Source: Rhodocyclales bacterium (GTDB taxonomy: Bacteria > Pseudomonadota > Gammaproteobacteria > Burkholderiales > Rhodocyclaceae). Taken from it: a stretch of DNA of 64,000 bases. Position numbers and translations under genes: made by a program. Within the stretch, counting starts at the first letter, position 1, and the number at the start of each line of letters is the position of its first letter. Location: positions 372,001-436,000 of the forward strand of contig JACRMV010000004.1 of assembly GCA_016235025.1 (NCBI GenBank), written 5' to 3'. Of the stretch, positions 29,024 to 41,150 are shown in pieces. Below the pieces are notes generated by a model. That model had not been told where the DNA came from. It worked only from the letters and a program-made list of their open reading frames with translations, and ran no database searches.

Positions 29024-29362
29024 TTACTTTTTTTCCTCGGCCTTCATGCCGGCGCCGCACTTGCCGTCCTTGGTTTTCTCCATGCTGGCGCCGCATTTGC
29101 CTGCTTCTGTCTTTTTCTTCATCATGCCGGCACCGCACTTGCCTTCACCGCATTTGCCTTCTTTTTTCTTCTCGGTTTTCATGCCTTGGCCGCATTTGCC
29201 ATCCTTCATCTTGTCCATGTTGGCATCATGCTCGGCCAACTGGTAGCCCGTACTCGGCTTTTGCATGGCAAACGGATTATCGGCGGCGAAGGCAACCGGG
29301 CTCAGGGTGGCGGCAATAAAGGCGGCGCCGATGGCGAACGACAGGGTGTGAGCTTTCTTCAT
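29024..29362 (-). CDS. hvfA: HvfA family Cys-rich RiPP precursor (bufferin-like)
   Basis: 112 residues: signal peptide ending VAFA, then ADNPFAMQKPSTGYQLAE, the family hallmark, then five KCG units in a Lys/Glu/Met-rich core (DGKCGQGM, EGKCGEGKCGAGM, AGKCGASM, DGKCGAGM). In known systems the EGKCG cysteines are converted by an MNIO enzyme into thiooxazole or oxazolone/thioamide groups that bind copper. The start overlaps the anti-sigma stop by 4 bp (ATGA), tying production to the sigma factor operon. No MNIO gene is seen nearby. Confidence 0.82.
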   Translation of the reverse strand: MKKAHTLSFAIGAAFIAATLSPVAFAADNPFAMQKPSTGYQLAEHDANMDKMKDGKCGQGMKTEKKKEGKCGEGKCGAGMMKKKTEAGKCGASMEKTKDGKCGAGMKAEEKK

Positions 29363-29580
29363 GGTGTTTCTCCTTGGTTGGGTTGTGGTGGAACGTGCTT
29401 CGAATCATGGTTCTCTCGCCAGGCCCGAGTGGCAGCTTGCAGAAACAGCAGATGTTTTTCGGTCGCGCGACAACCTTTGCAGATCATCAGATGCAACCCG
29501 AGCTGGAATCGTTCGCCAAAGGACAGCGGCCGATCCAGCGCCTGGGACATCAGTTCCGTTTCTTCGCGACAAGACAGCAT
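29359..29580 (-). CDS. Small zinc-finger anti-sigma factor
   Basis: 73 residues starting MLSCREETELMS. CREE..., HLMICKGC gives the zf-HC2 zinc-binding His-X3-Cys-X2-Cys pattern of anti-sigma factors. No transmembrane segment is present, so it would be cytoplasmic. It overlaps the sigma gene stop (TGATG-type) and the following hvfA start, so the three are translationally coupled. Confidence 0.82.
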   Translation of the reverse strand: MLSCREETELMSQALDRPLSFGERFQLGLHLMICKGCRATEKHLLFLQAATRAWRENHDSKHVPPQPNQGETP

Positions 29581-30161
29581 CAATTTTCTCCAAACCAGCG
29601 TCGTGACAGGCAATCGCGCAGCCCCAGGCGCGCCCGGTGCAAGAGCACCCAGCAGTTCGACGACGAGATATCCAGTTCCTTACAGATTTCTTCGGTTTCC
29701 ATCCCCAGCAACTCGCGCATGCCGAAGACTCGTGCCGGTTTTGCCGGTAGGGCCATGATGCAGAGATCGAACACTTCCCAGAAACGCTTTTGTTCCAGTG
29801 CGGCTTCCGGCTCCATCCAGGCCGCCGGCTGCGCCGTCCAGTGGCCGCGCGCATCGAACTGATTGTCCAGCGCTTCTTCCCAGCCCCGTTCCTGCTCAAT
29901 ATCCATGTCGGCCAGCGGCTGGCGGCTGCGACGGCGGAATTCGTCGATGATCTTGTTGCGCAGGATGGCAAACACCCAGGTTGCTGCCGCCGCCGTTCCT
30001 TGGAATTGAGCAGCGTGGAGGGTTGCAGAGAGCAGGGCTTCCTGCACTGCGTCTTCGGCCGCAGCATCCTCGCGCATTTGCAAACGGGCAAAACGCAGCA
30101 AGCGTGGACGCAGTGTTGCGAGGATGGCGGAAAGTTCATTGGGGATCATGGAAATATCCAT
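29580..30161 (-). CDS. ECF-type RNA polymerase sigma factor
   Basis: About 193 residues with region 2 (LLRFARLQMREDAAAEDAVQEALLSA, TWVFAILRNKIIDEFRRRSR) and region 4 (MRELLGMETEEICKELDISSSNCWVLLHRARLGLRDCL). ATG at 30161 (MDISMIPNELSAIL) is preferred; 30149 is possible. It heads the sigma/anti-sigma/HvfA/DoxX operon and probably activates it under metal or oxidative stress. It is divergent from hsp20. Confidence 0.9.
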   Translation of the reverse strand: MDISMIPNELSAILATLRPRLLRFARLQMREDAAAEDAVQEALLSATLHAAQFQGTAAAATWVFAILRNKIIDEFRRRSRQPLADMDIEQERGWEEALDNQFDARGHWTAQPAAWMEPEAALEQKRFWEVFDLCIMALPAKPARVFGMRELLGMETEEICKELDISSSNCWVLLHRARLGLRDCLSRRWFGEN

Positions 30162-30170
30162 ATTACGCCA

Positions 30171-30198
30171 CTTGAAAATCGGGCGATCGTTCTCATTT
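30171..30198 (+). promoter_or_regulatory. Heat-shock (sigma-32) promoter of hsp20
   Basis: CTTGAAA (30171-30177), 14 bp, then CTCATTT (30192-30198). This fits the RpoH consensus CTTGAAA-N11-15-CCCCATNT with one mismatch in the essential CCCAT part. It lies about 60 bp upstream of the hsp20 start. Confidence 0.65.
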
Positions 30199-30258
30199 CC
30201 ATACATGGAAGCTCTCGCGGGTGCGGGAGCCCTTGATGACAGTAAAGGAGAAATGGAA

Positions 30259-30680
30259 ATGGCCAATGTGGTGAATTACCGTGATCCGCTGGATGAGTTC
30301 TTTCGTGGTTTTTTTGTGCGTCCCGTCGAGTTCGGCGGACAGGGGGAGGTTTCTGCGCCAGCCCTGAAGGTCGATGTCAGGGAGCGGGAGAATGCCTATG
30401 CCATCCATGCCGAGGTTCCCGGGGTGAAGAAGGAGGATATCCACGTCTCGATCGATGGCGCGGTGGTCTCGATTTCCGCCGAACGTCGGGAGGAGAAGGA
30501 GGTCAAGGAAGGCGAGCAGGTGCTGCGCAGCGAGCGCTACTTTGGCAAGGTCTCGCGCAGTTTCCAGTTGCCGCAGGAAGTCGATGAGGCGCAGTCCAGC
30601 GCCAAGTACACCGACGGCGTGCTGGAACTGGTCCTGCCGAAGAAAACGGCGGCCAAGTCGAAGCGGCTGACGATCGAGTA

Positions 30681-30681
<1 letters not shown>
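30259..30681 (+). CDS. Hsp20/alpha-crystallin family small heat shock protein
   Basis: 140 residues. The alpha-crystallin domain runs from about 35 to 130 (LKVDVRERENAYAIHAEVPGVKKEDIHVSIDGAVVSISAERR ... SSAKYTDGVLELVLPKK). It prevents aggregation of unfolded proteins. The frame extends upstream to 30124, but AAAGGAG lies 8 bases before ATG 30259. A sigma-32 type promoter precedes it. Element copy B starts on the last base of its stop codon. Confidence 0.93.
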
Positions 30682-31794
<1,113 letters not shown>

Positions 31795-31806
31795 CGAGGG
31801 GGCCTC

Positions 31807-32394
31807 ATGAGCGAAGCGCGCAGCGCCAAAGCCGGCGAGAAGAAACTGTTGATCCTGCAAACCATTGCGGAAATGCTGGAACGCCCGGCGGCGGAAAAGG
31901 TGACCACGGCGTTGCTGGCAAAGCAGCTCAATGTCTCGGAAGCCGCGCTGTATCGCCATTTCGCCAGCAAGGCGCAGATGTACGAAGGGCTGATCGAGTT
32001 CATCGAGAGCGGCGTGTTCGCGGTGATCGGCCAGATCGAGGCGGCGGAAGAGTCGGGGCTGAAACAGGCGGAAGCCATCGTTGCATCGCTGCTGCGCTTT
32101 GCGCAGAAAAACCGCGGCCTGACACGCGTCCTGGTGGGCGATGCGCTGGTGCACGAAAATCCGCGCCTGCAGGCGCGCATCAACCAGCTGCTCGACCGCA
32201 TCGAGGCAACGCTCAAACAATGTCTCAAGGTGGCGGCGGCGCAGGGGGCATTGGCGGCCAGCCACGATTTCGGCGCGCATGCCGATGTGCTGATGTGCTA
32301 CACGCTGGGCCGCTGGCAGCGTTTCGTCAAAAGCGGCTTCAAGGCCGACCCGCTGGCGCAATGGCCGGCGCAGTGGCCATTGCTGGCGCGCTAG
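31807..32394 (+). CDS. slmA: Nucleoid occlusion factor SlmA (TetR fold)
   Basis: 195 residues with an N-terminal TetR-type helix-turn-helix (VTTALLAKQLNVSEAALYRHFASKAQMYEGLIEFIE). The C-terminal part and length match SlmA, which binds DNA sites away from the terminus and blocks FtsZ assembly over the nucleoid. It lies 12 bp after argB, an order seen in other betaproteobacteria. Confidence 0.88.
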   Translation: MSEARSAKAGEKKLLILQTIAEMLERPAAEKVTTALLAKQLNVSEAALYRHFASKAQMYEGLIEFIESGVFAVIGQIEAAEESGLKQAEAIVASLLRFAQKNRGLTRVLVGDALVHENPRLQARINQLLDRIEATLKQCLKVAAAQGALAASHDFGAHADVLMCYTLGRWQRFVKSGFKADPLAQWPAQWPLLAR

Positions 32395-32445
32395 CCCAAG
32401 GATGTTCTGTGCCGGAGCAAAGGTAGAAGGAGGCAAAAATTTCCG

Positions 32446-33462
32446 ATGACACGAATTTTTGCTGGCATTTTGCTGACAGTCATGACGACCATCGGACCCG
32501 CGTGCGCTTTTGAGTCTTACGTCGCTCCGGCGTGGTTGCCGGGAGGACAACTGCAGACGATTTATACCAGCCTCTTTCTTTCACCCCCGCCCGTCGATTT
32601 CCGGCGCGAGCGCTGGGAGTTGCCGGATGGCGATTTTCTCGATCTGGACTGGGTCGATGGCCCGGCGGACAAACCGGTCGTGGTGCTGTTTCACGGGCTG
32701 GAAGGCAGTTCCCAGAGTTTTTATGCGCGCGACTTGATGCGTGCCGTGAAGGCGCGCGGCTGGAGCGGAGTGGTTCCCCATTTCCGCGGCTGCTCGGGCG
32801 AGGACAACCGTCTGCCACGGGGGTATTTTGCCGGCGACAGCGAGGAAATCGAGCGCATCCTGGTGCATGTCAAAGCGCGCCACCCCGATGCGCCACTTTA
32901 TGCTGTCGGGGTATCGCTCGGCGGCAATGCGCTGCTCAAATGGCTTGGCGAGCGCGGCGCATCCGCGCAGACATGGGTTGCGCGCGCCGCCGGGGTCTCT
33001 GCGCCGCTGGATATGGCGGCGGCCGGCCATGCCCTCGATACCGGTTTCAATCGCAGTGTCTATACCGCACGTTTTCTGGCCACGCTCAAGGCCAAGTCGC
33101 TGCGCAAGGCGGCACGGTTCCCCGGTCTGCTCGATGCACGGGCGATCGAAGCGGCCACCACGTTTCAGGAATTCGATACTCTGGTCACCGCGCGGCTGCA
33201 TGGCTTTGCCGATGCCGAGGATTACTGGGCAAAGGTTGCGTCCAAGCCCTGGCTCAAGCACATAGCGGTGCCTACGCTGGTGTTGAACGCGAAGAACGAT
33301 CCTTTTCTGCCCGCCCAGGCTCTGCCGACGACCGCCGAAGTATCTTCTGCGGTGACCTTGGAGCAGCCTGAAACAGGAGGGCATGTGGGATTTCCTTCCG
33401 GCCCTTTCCCCGGCAATATCGACTGGCTGCCCGAACGCTTGATGCAGCATTTCGGCAGGTAA
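32446..33462 (+). CDS. YheT-type alpha/beta hydrolase
   Basis: 338 residues. After a short hydrophobic N-terminus (FAGILLTVMTTIGPACAF) comes the YheT pattern YVAPAWLPGGQLQTIY, the oxyanion loop LFHGLEGSS, nucleophile elbow GVSLGGN, an Asp in AKNDPF and His in GGHVGF. The substrate is unknown. Usual YheT proteins start near YVAPAWLPGG, so the extra hydrophobic N-terminus is either an export signal or a start-site artefact. Confidence 0.85.
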   Translation: MTRIFAGILLTVMTTIGPACAFESYVAPAWLPGGQLQTIYTSLFLSPPPVDFRRERWELPDGDFLDLDWVDGPADKPVVVLFHGLEGSSQSFYARDLMRAVKARGWSGVVPHFRGCSGEDNRLPRGYFAGDSEEIERILVHVKARHPDAPLYAVGVSLGGNALLKWLGERGASAQTWVARAAGVSAPLDMAAAGHALDTGFNRSVYTARFLATLKAKSLRKAARFPGLLDARAIEAATTFQEFDTLVTARLHGFADAEDYWAKVASKPWLKHIAVPTLVLNAKNDPFLPAQALPTTAEVSSAVTLEQPETGGHVGFPSGPFPGNIDWLPERLMQHFGR

Positions 33463-33476
33463 TGCAGCGCCGCAGC

Positions 33477-33498
33477 GCCGTATCACCCGCGCCGACTT

Positions 33499-33500
<2 letters not shown>
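33477..33500 (-). repeat. Short dispersed-element copy at the hemB stop
   Basis: On the minus strand AAAAGTCGGCGCGGG then TGATACGGC, identical over 24 bp to the copy after actP (62941-62964). Its first bases form the A of the hemB TAA stop. Sense orientation to hemB. Confidence 0.85.
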
Positions 33501-34527
<1,027 letters not shown>

Positions 34528-34623
34528 TTAATTTGAACTTATTAAGCAAATGCTGTTCTTAGGAAGTGCGTGCGAAGTACGGCACGCCCTGTTCCCTCCC
34601 CCTGAGCAGGTGCTTTGAGTTCA

Positions 34624-35292
34624 TCAAAGCGTTGTGCCCCCGGTGGTTTCCTCCAGCACCGGGGGCGCTTCTTTTTCTGCGGCGCCCCTGCCTGGCTGCC
34701 CCATTCCGGGCCAGTTGCCGACGATTTTTTCGACTTCGTCCATGCCGGTTTTCTTCAGGCTGGAAAACAATTGCACGGTGACCCGGTCGCCATAGTCCGC
34801 CAGGGCATCGCGGGTTTCGCGCAAGGTGCGGGTTTGTTCCTGGCGCGTGAGCTTGTCCGACTTGGTCAGCAGGCAGTGAATCGGGCGGCCGGTCGAGCCA
34901 AACCAGCCGATCATCTTCCAGTCCAGCTCCGTCAGCGGGCGGCGCGAGTCCATGATCAGCACCAGGCCGGTCAGATTGGCGCGGCGGGTCAGGTAATCTT
35001 CCAGCAGGCTCTGCCACTGGAGCCTTACCGCCAGAGGCACCTGGGCAAAACCGTAGCCCGGCAGGTCGACCAGTGCGGCGCCATTTTTCATGCGGAACAC
35101 ATTGATCAGCTGCGTGCGGCCCGGCGTTTTGGAAACGAAGGCCAGCCGTGTGTGTCCGACCAGCGTATTGATCGCACTCGACTTGCCGGCATTCGAACGG
35201 CCGGCAAAAGCGATTTCGGCGCCTGCGGCAGATGGCAGGCCGCTAGGCTTGGCAGCGGAAATTTCAAAGGTGGCGTGGCGGAAAAGAGACAT
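34624..35292 (-). CDS. engB: Ribosome biogenesis GTP-binding protein (YihA/YsxC/EngB)
   Basis: 222 residues with GTPase motifs GRSNAGKSS (P loop), TPGRTQ, DLPGYGFA and TKSDKL. EngB is needed for large-subunit assembly. The C-terminal tail is extended and rich in Pro/Glu/Gly. It is divergent from the cytochrome c4 gene. A GC-rich hairpin overlaps its last codons (about 34634-34664). Confidence 0.95.
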   Translation of the reverse strand: MSLFRHATFEISAAKPSGLPSAAGAEIAFAGRSNAGKSSAINTLVGHTRLAFVSKTPGRTQLINVFRMKNGAALVDLPGYGFAQVPLAVRLQWQSLLEDYLTRRANLTGLVLIMDSRRPLTELDWKMIGWFGSTGRPIHCLLTKSDKLTRQEQTRTLRETRDALADYGDRVTVQLFSSLKKTGMDEVEKIVGNWPGMGQPGRGAAEKEAPPVLEETTGGTTL

Positions 35293-35348
35293 GGGGCCGG
35301 TGTGAAACAGATGAACTGTAGTATGCGAGAATTGTCCGGAAGTAGCCA

Positions 35349-35376
35349 GTTGTGGTGGAAAACAGCTGGGATAGAA
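35349..35376 (+). promoter_or_regulatory. Possible sigma-70 promoter of the cytochrome c4 gene
   Basis: TTGTGG and TAGAAT separated by about 16 bp, roughly 55 bp upstream of the start codon, in the engB-cytochrome divergent gap. Reasonable but not compelling. Confidence 0.4.
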
Positions 35377-35425
35377 TAACAGCTTTTAAAGGCCGGGCTT
35401 CCGGCAATCACGAGGAGATGAGACC

Positions 35426-36157
35426 ATGAAGCGTTCCCTGTTTGCGCTGGTATGTATGGCAGCTGCATTTTCTGGCTGTGCCGCGGATAGCGCCAAGCCA
35501 GCGCCGGAGGTGAAAGCCGCGCCCGAGGCCGCCAAGCCAGCGGAAGCCGCCAAACCGGCCGCGACGGTCGCTCCGGCGCCGGCCAAGGCTCCGGCAAAAG
35601 GTGACCCGGCGCGCGGCAAGGAACTCGCCGCCGGTACGTGCGCCGCCTGTCATGGTGCCGATGGCAACAGCATGATTCCAGCGAATCCGAACCTCGCCGG
35701 GCAGGATTATGACTACCTGCTCAAGCAGATGAAGAACTTCAAGGCCGTGGATGGCAAGCCCGCCAAGCGCGAGAATCCGGTCATGGGCGGCATGATCGCC
35801 GCGTTCGACGTCGACCAGATGAAAGACATGGCCGCCTGGTTTGCCTCGCAAACACCCAAGGCCGGAAAAGCGAAGAACCGCAAAACCGTCGAAGCCGGCC
35901 AGAAGCTCTACCGTGCGGGTGATGCAGAAAAGGGCATCCCGGCCTGCGCCTCCTGCCATGGTCCGACCGGCGCCGGCATGCCATCGCAATTTCCGCGTGT
36001 TTCCGGCCAGCATGCGGAGTACGCCGAAGCACAGTTGAAGGCGTTCCGCGACGGCACCCGCGCCAACGATCCGAACAAGATGATGCGCGCCATCGCGCTC
36101 AAGATGACCGATCCGGAAATCAAGGCGGTGGCCGACTACATGGCCGGTCTGCACTGA
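35426..36157 (+). CDS. Dihaem cytochrome c4 family lipoprotein
   Basis: 243 residues. A lipoprotein-type signal (AAAFSGC) is followed by an Ala/Pro/Lys linker (about 22-60) and two class I cytochrome c domains with CAACH and CASCH heme sites. It probably shuttles electrons to a terminal oxidase in the periplasm. The long Ala-Pro linker is a lipid-anchored variant of c4. Confidence 0.92.
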   Translation: MKRSLFALVCMAAAFSGCAADSAKPAPEVKAAPEAAKPAEAAKPAATVAPAPAKAPAKGDPARGKELAAGTCAACHGADGNSMIPANPNLAGQDYDYLLKQMKNFKAVDGKPAKRENPVMGGMIAAFDVDQMKDMAAWFASQTPKAGKAKNRKTVEAGQKLYRAGDAEKGIPACASCHGPTGAGMPSQFPRVSGQHAEYAEAQLKAFRDGTRANDPNKMMRAIALKMTDPEIKAVADYMAGLH

Positions 36158-36188
36158 TTCGGGCGGCCACGGCCGCCTGCTGAAATAT

Positions 36189-36228
36189 AAAAACGGCCCA
36201 CTGCCGATCCGGCAGCGGGCCGTTTTTA
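36189..36228. terminator. Bidirectional rho-independent terminator
   Basis: AAAAACGGCCC-a-CTGCC paired with GGCAG-CGGGCCGTTTTT. It sits between the convergent cytochrome c4 and prmC genes and has T-runs on both strands. Confidence 0.9.
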
Positions 36229-36236
36229 TTTCCCGT

Positions 36237-37169
36237 TTATTTCATTCTGCCGCCGCTGATGCGCACGATGCCGGCCAGATCCCTGTGCTGCTCGATGGCG
36301 GTGAAGCCGGCGGCGGCGAGCAGGGCGCGCACCGCCGCGGCCTGGTCGTAGCCGTGTTCTAGCCACAGGCAGCCGCCGGGGGTGAGATGCCCCGGCGCCA
36401 GGGCGATGATGTTTGCAATGGCATCGAGCCCGTCCGCACCGCTGGCCAGTGCAGTGCGGGGTTCATGGCGCAGGTCGCCTTGTGCCAGATGCGGGTCTGC
36501 CGCAGCGATGTACGGCGGGTTGCTGACGATCAGATCGAAGCGCTCCCCCGCCAGAGCGGAAAACCAGTCGCTGGCGAGAAAGCGCACCGTGGCTTGGGGC
36601 GCGAGGCGTCGCGCATTTTCCTGTGCCACAGCCAGTGCCGCAGGGCTGGCATCGATCGCCGTGACCTGTGCCCCGGGGCATTCCAGCGCCAGCGTGATGG
36701 CGATACAGCCGCTGCCGGCGCCCAGATCGAGAATGGTCGCCGTGTCACCATCCGCTACGGCGAGGAGACCGCCCCGCGAAGCGGAAAGCCCAGGTCTGCA
36801 AAGCTGGGCGTTTTTTGCCCGACCGCCCTGTAGCGCAGTTGCTTCACCAGCGCCGACTTTCCTTAAGGCAAATTCGACCAGCAATTCGGTTTCCGGGCGG
36901 GGAATCAGCACCGCTGGCGAAACGCTGAAGTCGCGGCCGTAAAACTCGCGCCGGCCGAGCAGGTAGGCTACCGGCTCGCCGGCGACACGCCGTTGCAGCA
37001 GTGCCTGGAAAGCCGCCAGGGTTTCTGCCGGAAGCGTTTGCTCATCGTGCGCCAGCAGCCAGGCCGCGGGTTTTCCCATGACATGCGCCAGCAGCAGGCG
37101 CGCCTCGCTCGCCGGCAACATGCCGCGCGTAGCCGCGAATGCTTCCGCGATGGTCGCGAGGCGTGTCAT
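36237..37169 (-). CDS. prmC: Release factor glutamine methyltransferase with an element-encoded insertion
   Basis: 310 residues against about 275-285 usual. PrmC methylates the Gln of the GGQ motif of release factors. The N-terminal domain, PETELLVEFALRK, ILDLGAGSGCIAI (SAM motif) and the catalytic NPPY are all intact. Between residues 104 and 141 the sequence is encoded by element copy C and has no counterpart in the family. The insertion is in frame and falls between the N-terminal and catalytic domains. The gene is downstream of prfA (13-bp gap), encoding its own substrate. Confidence 0.93.
   Translation of the reverse strand: MTRLATIAEAFAATRGMLPASEARLLLAHVMGKPAAWLLAHDEQTLPAETLAAFQALLQRRVAGEPVAYLLGRREFYGRDFSVSPAVLIPRPETELLVEFALRKVGAGEATALQGGRAKNAQLCRPGLSASRGGLLAVADGDTATILDLGAGSGCIAITLALECPGAQVTAIDASPAALAVAQENARRLAPQATVRFLASDWFSALAGERFDLIVSNPPYIAAADPHLAQGDLRHEPRTALASGADGLDAIANIIALAPGHLTPGGCLWLEHGYDQAAAVRALLAAAGFTAIEQHRDLAGIVRISGGRMK
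36748..36860 (-). repeat. Long dispersed-element copy C, in frame inside prmC
   Basis: About 113 bp nearly identical to copy A. On the prmC strand it starts AAAGTCGGCGCTGGTGAAGC and encodes KVGAGEATALQGG..., with no stop in the reading frame. One stem pair differs in a compensatory way from copies A/B (AGACT/AGTCT becomes AGACC/GGTCT), though two inner pairs are lost. Confidence 0.9.
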
Positions 37170-37182
37170 GGCGTGGACAGAT

Positions 37183-38259
37183 TCAGCCGGCCAGCTCGGC
37201 CAGCAATTCGGCCTGGCGCTCGGCGGTCAGCGCGGCGACCAGTTCATCGAGTTCGCCGCCCATGATGGCATCGATCTTGTACAGCGTCAGATTGATGCGG
37301 TGATCGGTGACCCGTCCCTGCGGAAAGTTGTAGGTGCGAATCCGTTCGGAACGGTCGCCGGAACCGATCAGCGATTTTCGCGTCGAGGCGATTTTCTGCT
37401 GCTGCTCGCGTTCCTGCGCGGCGGCGATGCGCGCGGCGAGCACCGCCATCGCCTGGGCGCGGTTACGGTGCTGCGAGCGGTCGTCCTGGCATTCGACGAC
37501 GATGCCGGTCGGCAGATGGGTGATGCGCACCGCCGAATCGGTCTTGTTGATATGCTGGCCGCCGGCGCCCGAGGCGCGGAAGGTGTCGATGCGCAAGTCC
37601 GCCGGGTTGATGGCAACCTCGGCCAGCGCGTCGGCCTCCGGCATCACCGCCACGGTGCAGGCGGAGGTGTGGATGCGGCCCTGGGTTTCGGTGGCCGGCA
37701 CGCGCTGCACGCGATGGCCGCCGGATTCGAACTTGAGTTGCGAATACGCGCCCTGGCCCTCGATGCGGGCGATGATTTCGCGAAAGCCGCCGAGGTCGGA
37801 CTCGCTCTTCGAGACGATCTCCACGCGCCAGTGCTGCCGTTCGGCATAGCGCGCGTACATGCGGAACAGGTCGCCGGCGAACAGCGCCGATTCGTCGCCG
37901 CCGGTGCCGGCGCGGATTTCGAGGAAAAGGTTTTTGTCGTCGTTGGGGTCGCGCGGCAGCAGCGCTTTTTGCAACGCATCTTCGAGGTGCGCCATCTGCA
38001 TCGTGGCCGCTGCCTGCTCGGCCTGGGCCAGTTCTTTCATTTCCGGATCGGCCAGCAGTTCCTGTGCCGCAGAAAAGTCGGCGCTGGCACTACGCCAGGC
38101 ATGGAACAGCTCGACCACTGGCGTGATCTCGGCGTGCTCGCGGCTCAGGCGGCGGTAGCTTTCCATGTCCTGGGTGGCGCCTTCCGTGCCCAGCAGCCCA
38201 TCAAGTTCGGCCAGGCGTTCGGCCAGATGTTCGAGTTTGTCGTAAATGCTTTTTTTCAT
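37183..38259 (-). CDS. prfA: Peptide chain release factor 1
   Basis: 358 residues. Reads UAA and UAG stops. The GGQ motif ([16 protein letters not shown]) and the anticodon-like PAT region ([12 protein letters not shown]) are intact. Residues 55-62 (RSASADFS) are encoded by an element copy in antisense orientation, in the N-terminal helical domain where the family varies. Part of hemA-prfA-prmC. Confidence 0.97.
   Translation of the reverse strand: MKKSIYDKLEHLAERLAELDGLLGTEGATQDMESYRRLSREHAEITPVVELFHAWRSASADFSAAQELLADPEMKELAQAEQAAATMQMAHLEDALQKALLPRDPNDDKNLFLEIRAGTGGDESALFAGDLFRMYARYAERQHWRVEIVSKSESDLGGFREIIARIEGQGAYSQLKFESGGHRVQRVPATETQGRIHTSACTVAVMPEADALAEVAINPADLRIDTFRASGAGGQHINKTDSAVRITHLPTGIVVECQDDRSQHRNRAQAMAVLAARIAAAQEREQQQKIASTRKSLIGSGDRSERIRTYNFPQGRVTDHRINLTLYKIDAIMGGELDELVAALTAERQAELLAELAG
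38073..38096 (+). repeat. Short dispersed-element copy inside prfA
   Basis: AAAAGTCGGCGCTGG then CACTACG, 22 bp identical to the intergenic copy after thiC. It runs opposite to prfA and is translated as SASADF. Confidence 0.75.
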
Positions 38260-38300
38260 GTCGGGCGGGAATGCACCGGTAGCAACGGCGGTTGGCGCCG

Positions 38301-39554
38301 TTACTCGTGTGCGGAAAGGCGATAGATGCGGGCGATCAGGCGGGCAATCTCGCTGCGCTCGGTTCCCTCGGCCTGGTTCAGGGCCTGGGTCGGCGGGTGC
38401 AGCAACTTGTTGGTCAGGCCGTGGGAGAGCGCTTCCAGCACTTTGTCCGGCGCATCGCCGCGCGCCAGCAGTTTCAGGGCGTGCTCGACTTCATGGTGGC
38501 GCATGCGCTCGGCGGCATCGCGCAGGGCGCGGATGGTGGGCACCGCCTCGCGCGCTTCGAGCCAGTGCAAAAAGCCCTGCACCTGCGTGTCGATGATGGC
38601 CTCGGCCTCGACGACCGCCGCCTGGCGTGTTTCCAGTCCGGATTCGACGATCTGGCCGAGGTCGTCGATGGTGTAGAGAAACACGTCGTCCAGCGTGCCG
38701 GCCTCGGCCTCGATATCGCGCGGGATGGCCAGGTCGACCATGACGATGGGCCGGTGGCGGCGCAGCTTGATGGCGCGCTCGACCATGCCCAGGCCGATGA
38801 TCGGCAAGGGGCTGGCGGTGCAGGAAACGACGATGTCGTAGTCGGCCAGGCGTTCGCCGATCTGGTCCAGGCGCAGGGTGTCGGCGCCAAAGCGGCTGGC
38901 CAGCGCGGCGGCGCGCTCCGGCGTGCGATTGGCGATGGTGATCTGCTTTGGCTGTTGCGCGGCGAAATGGGTGGCGCACAGCTCGATCATCTCGCCGGCG
39001 CCGATGAAGAGGATGCGCTGCCCGGCCAGCGCATCGAAAATCCGTGCCGAAAGGTGCACTGCGGCAGCGGCCATCGAAACGATGTTGGCGCCGATCGCGG
39101 TCGTCGAGCGGACTTCCTTGGCCACCGAAAAGGTGCGCTGGAACAGTTTTCCCAGCAGCGTGCCCAGCGTCCCGGCCTCTTCGGCGATGCGCGCGGCCTG
39201 CTTCATCTGGCCAAGAATCTGCGGCTCGCCCAGCACCATCGAATCCAGCCCGGCGGCGACACGGAACATGTGGCGCACGGCCGCCTGCTGCGGATGCTGG
39301 TACAAGTAAGGCTGGATTTTCGCGGGCGGCAGCGCATGGTAGGTCGCCAGCCAGTCGGCCGCTGCCTGGGGATGTTCCGTTGCGCAATACAGCTCGGTGC
39401 GGTTGCAGGTCGACAGCACCGCGGCCTCGCGCACATCCTGCCCGCGCAGCAGATCGCGCAAGGCCTGGCTCAGGTGCGAAGGATCAAAGGCAACAAGTTC
39501 ACGCACGGCCAGCGGCGCGGTGTGATGGTTGATGCCAAGAGCAAAAAGCTGCAC
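38301..39554 (-). CDS. hemA: Glutamyl-tRNA reductase
   Basis: 417 residues. HemA makes glutamate-1-semialdehyde from Glu-tRNA, the first step of tetrapyrrole synthesis. STCNRTELY holds the catalytic cysteine, and [11 protein letters not shown] is the NADPH site. The start is a GTG giving [18 protein letters not shown]; the frame stays open for another 1.1 kb upstream but that part is antisense to the next gene and not coding. Confidence 0.95.
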   Translation of the reverse strand: MQLFALGINHHTAPLAVRELVAFDPSHLSQALRDLLRGQDVREAAVLSTCNRTELYCATEHPQAAADWLATYHALPPAKIQPYLYQHPQQAAVRHMFRVAAGLDSMVLGEPQILGQMKQAARIAEEAGTLGTLLGKLFQRTFSVAKEVRSTTAIGANIVSMAAAAVHLSARIFDALAGQRILFIGAGEMIELCATHFAAQQPKQITIANRTPERAAALASRFGADTLRLDQIGERLADYDIVVSCTASPLPIIGLGMVERAIKLRRHRPIVMVDLAIPRDIEAEAGTLDDVFLYTIDDLGQIVESGLETRQAAVVEAEAIIDTQVQGFLHWLEAREAVPTIRALRDAAERMRHHEVEHALKLLARGDAPDKVLEALSHGLTNKLLHPPTQALNQAEGTERSEIARLIARIYRLSAHE

Positions 39555-39863
39555 GTCGGTCGGATCCAGAAAGAGGCGGAAATAGGAAATAAAGTGAATG
39601 GCCGGAATCCCGCCGCGAACGGGAAACCCGAATGGAGCATTGAAATTGTCGCGCCCCATTTTAGCGCCCATTCGTCGCCGCCGATTCCGCAGCCCGCAGG
39701 CCGCCGCTCCGGCGGATGGCGGCGGCCCGGCGTTATCGGCCCGAGGCCAATTTGAACAACCCGGTTTCATCGGGCATAATCTCGGCCGCCACGCTTGGCC
39801 TATCAGAGCCTGCTCCCTATATGAATAACCTGCTGACCCGCCCGGAAGGTGCGTAAATTGAGC
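39555..39863. other. Divergent intergenic region between hemA and the polysaccharide locus
   Basis: About 309 bp. It contains the promoter at 39751-39779 and a small plus-strand frame at 39821-39856 encoding [11 protein letters not shown], whose stop lies just ahead of the likely start of the dehydrogenase gene. GC-rich stems lie around 39700-39735. Nothing else is evident. Confidence 0.5.
39751..39779 (+). promoter_or_regulatory. Sigma-70 promoter of the polysaccharide locus
   Basis: TTGAAC, 17 bp, CATAAT. Good spacing and a close match to both boxes, about 80 bp upstream of the first gene of the locus. Confidence 0.65.

Positions 39864-41146
<1,283 letters not shown>

Positions 41147-41150
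<4 letters not shown>

Noticed and set aside
29046-29246. Pro/His/Leu repeat protein on the plus strand
   Set aside because: It is the antisense reading of the KCG repeats of the HvfA precursor.
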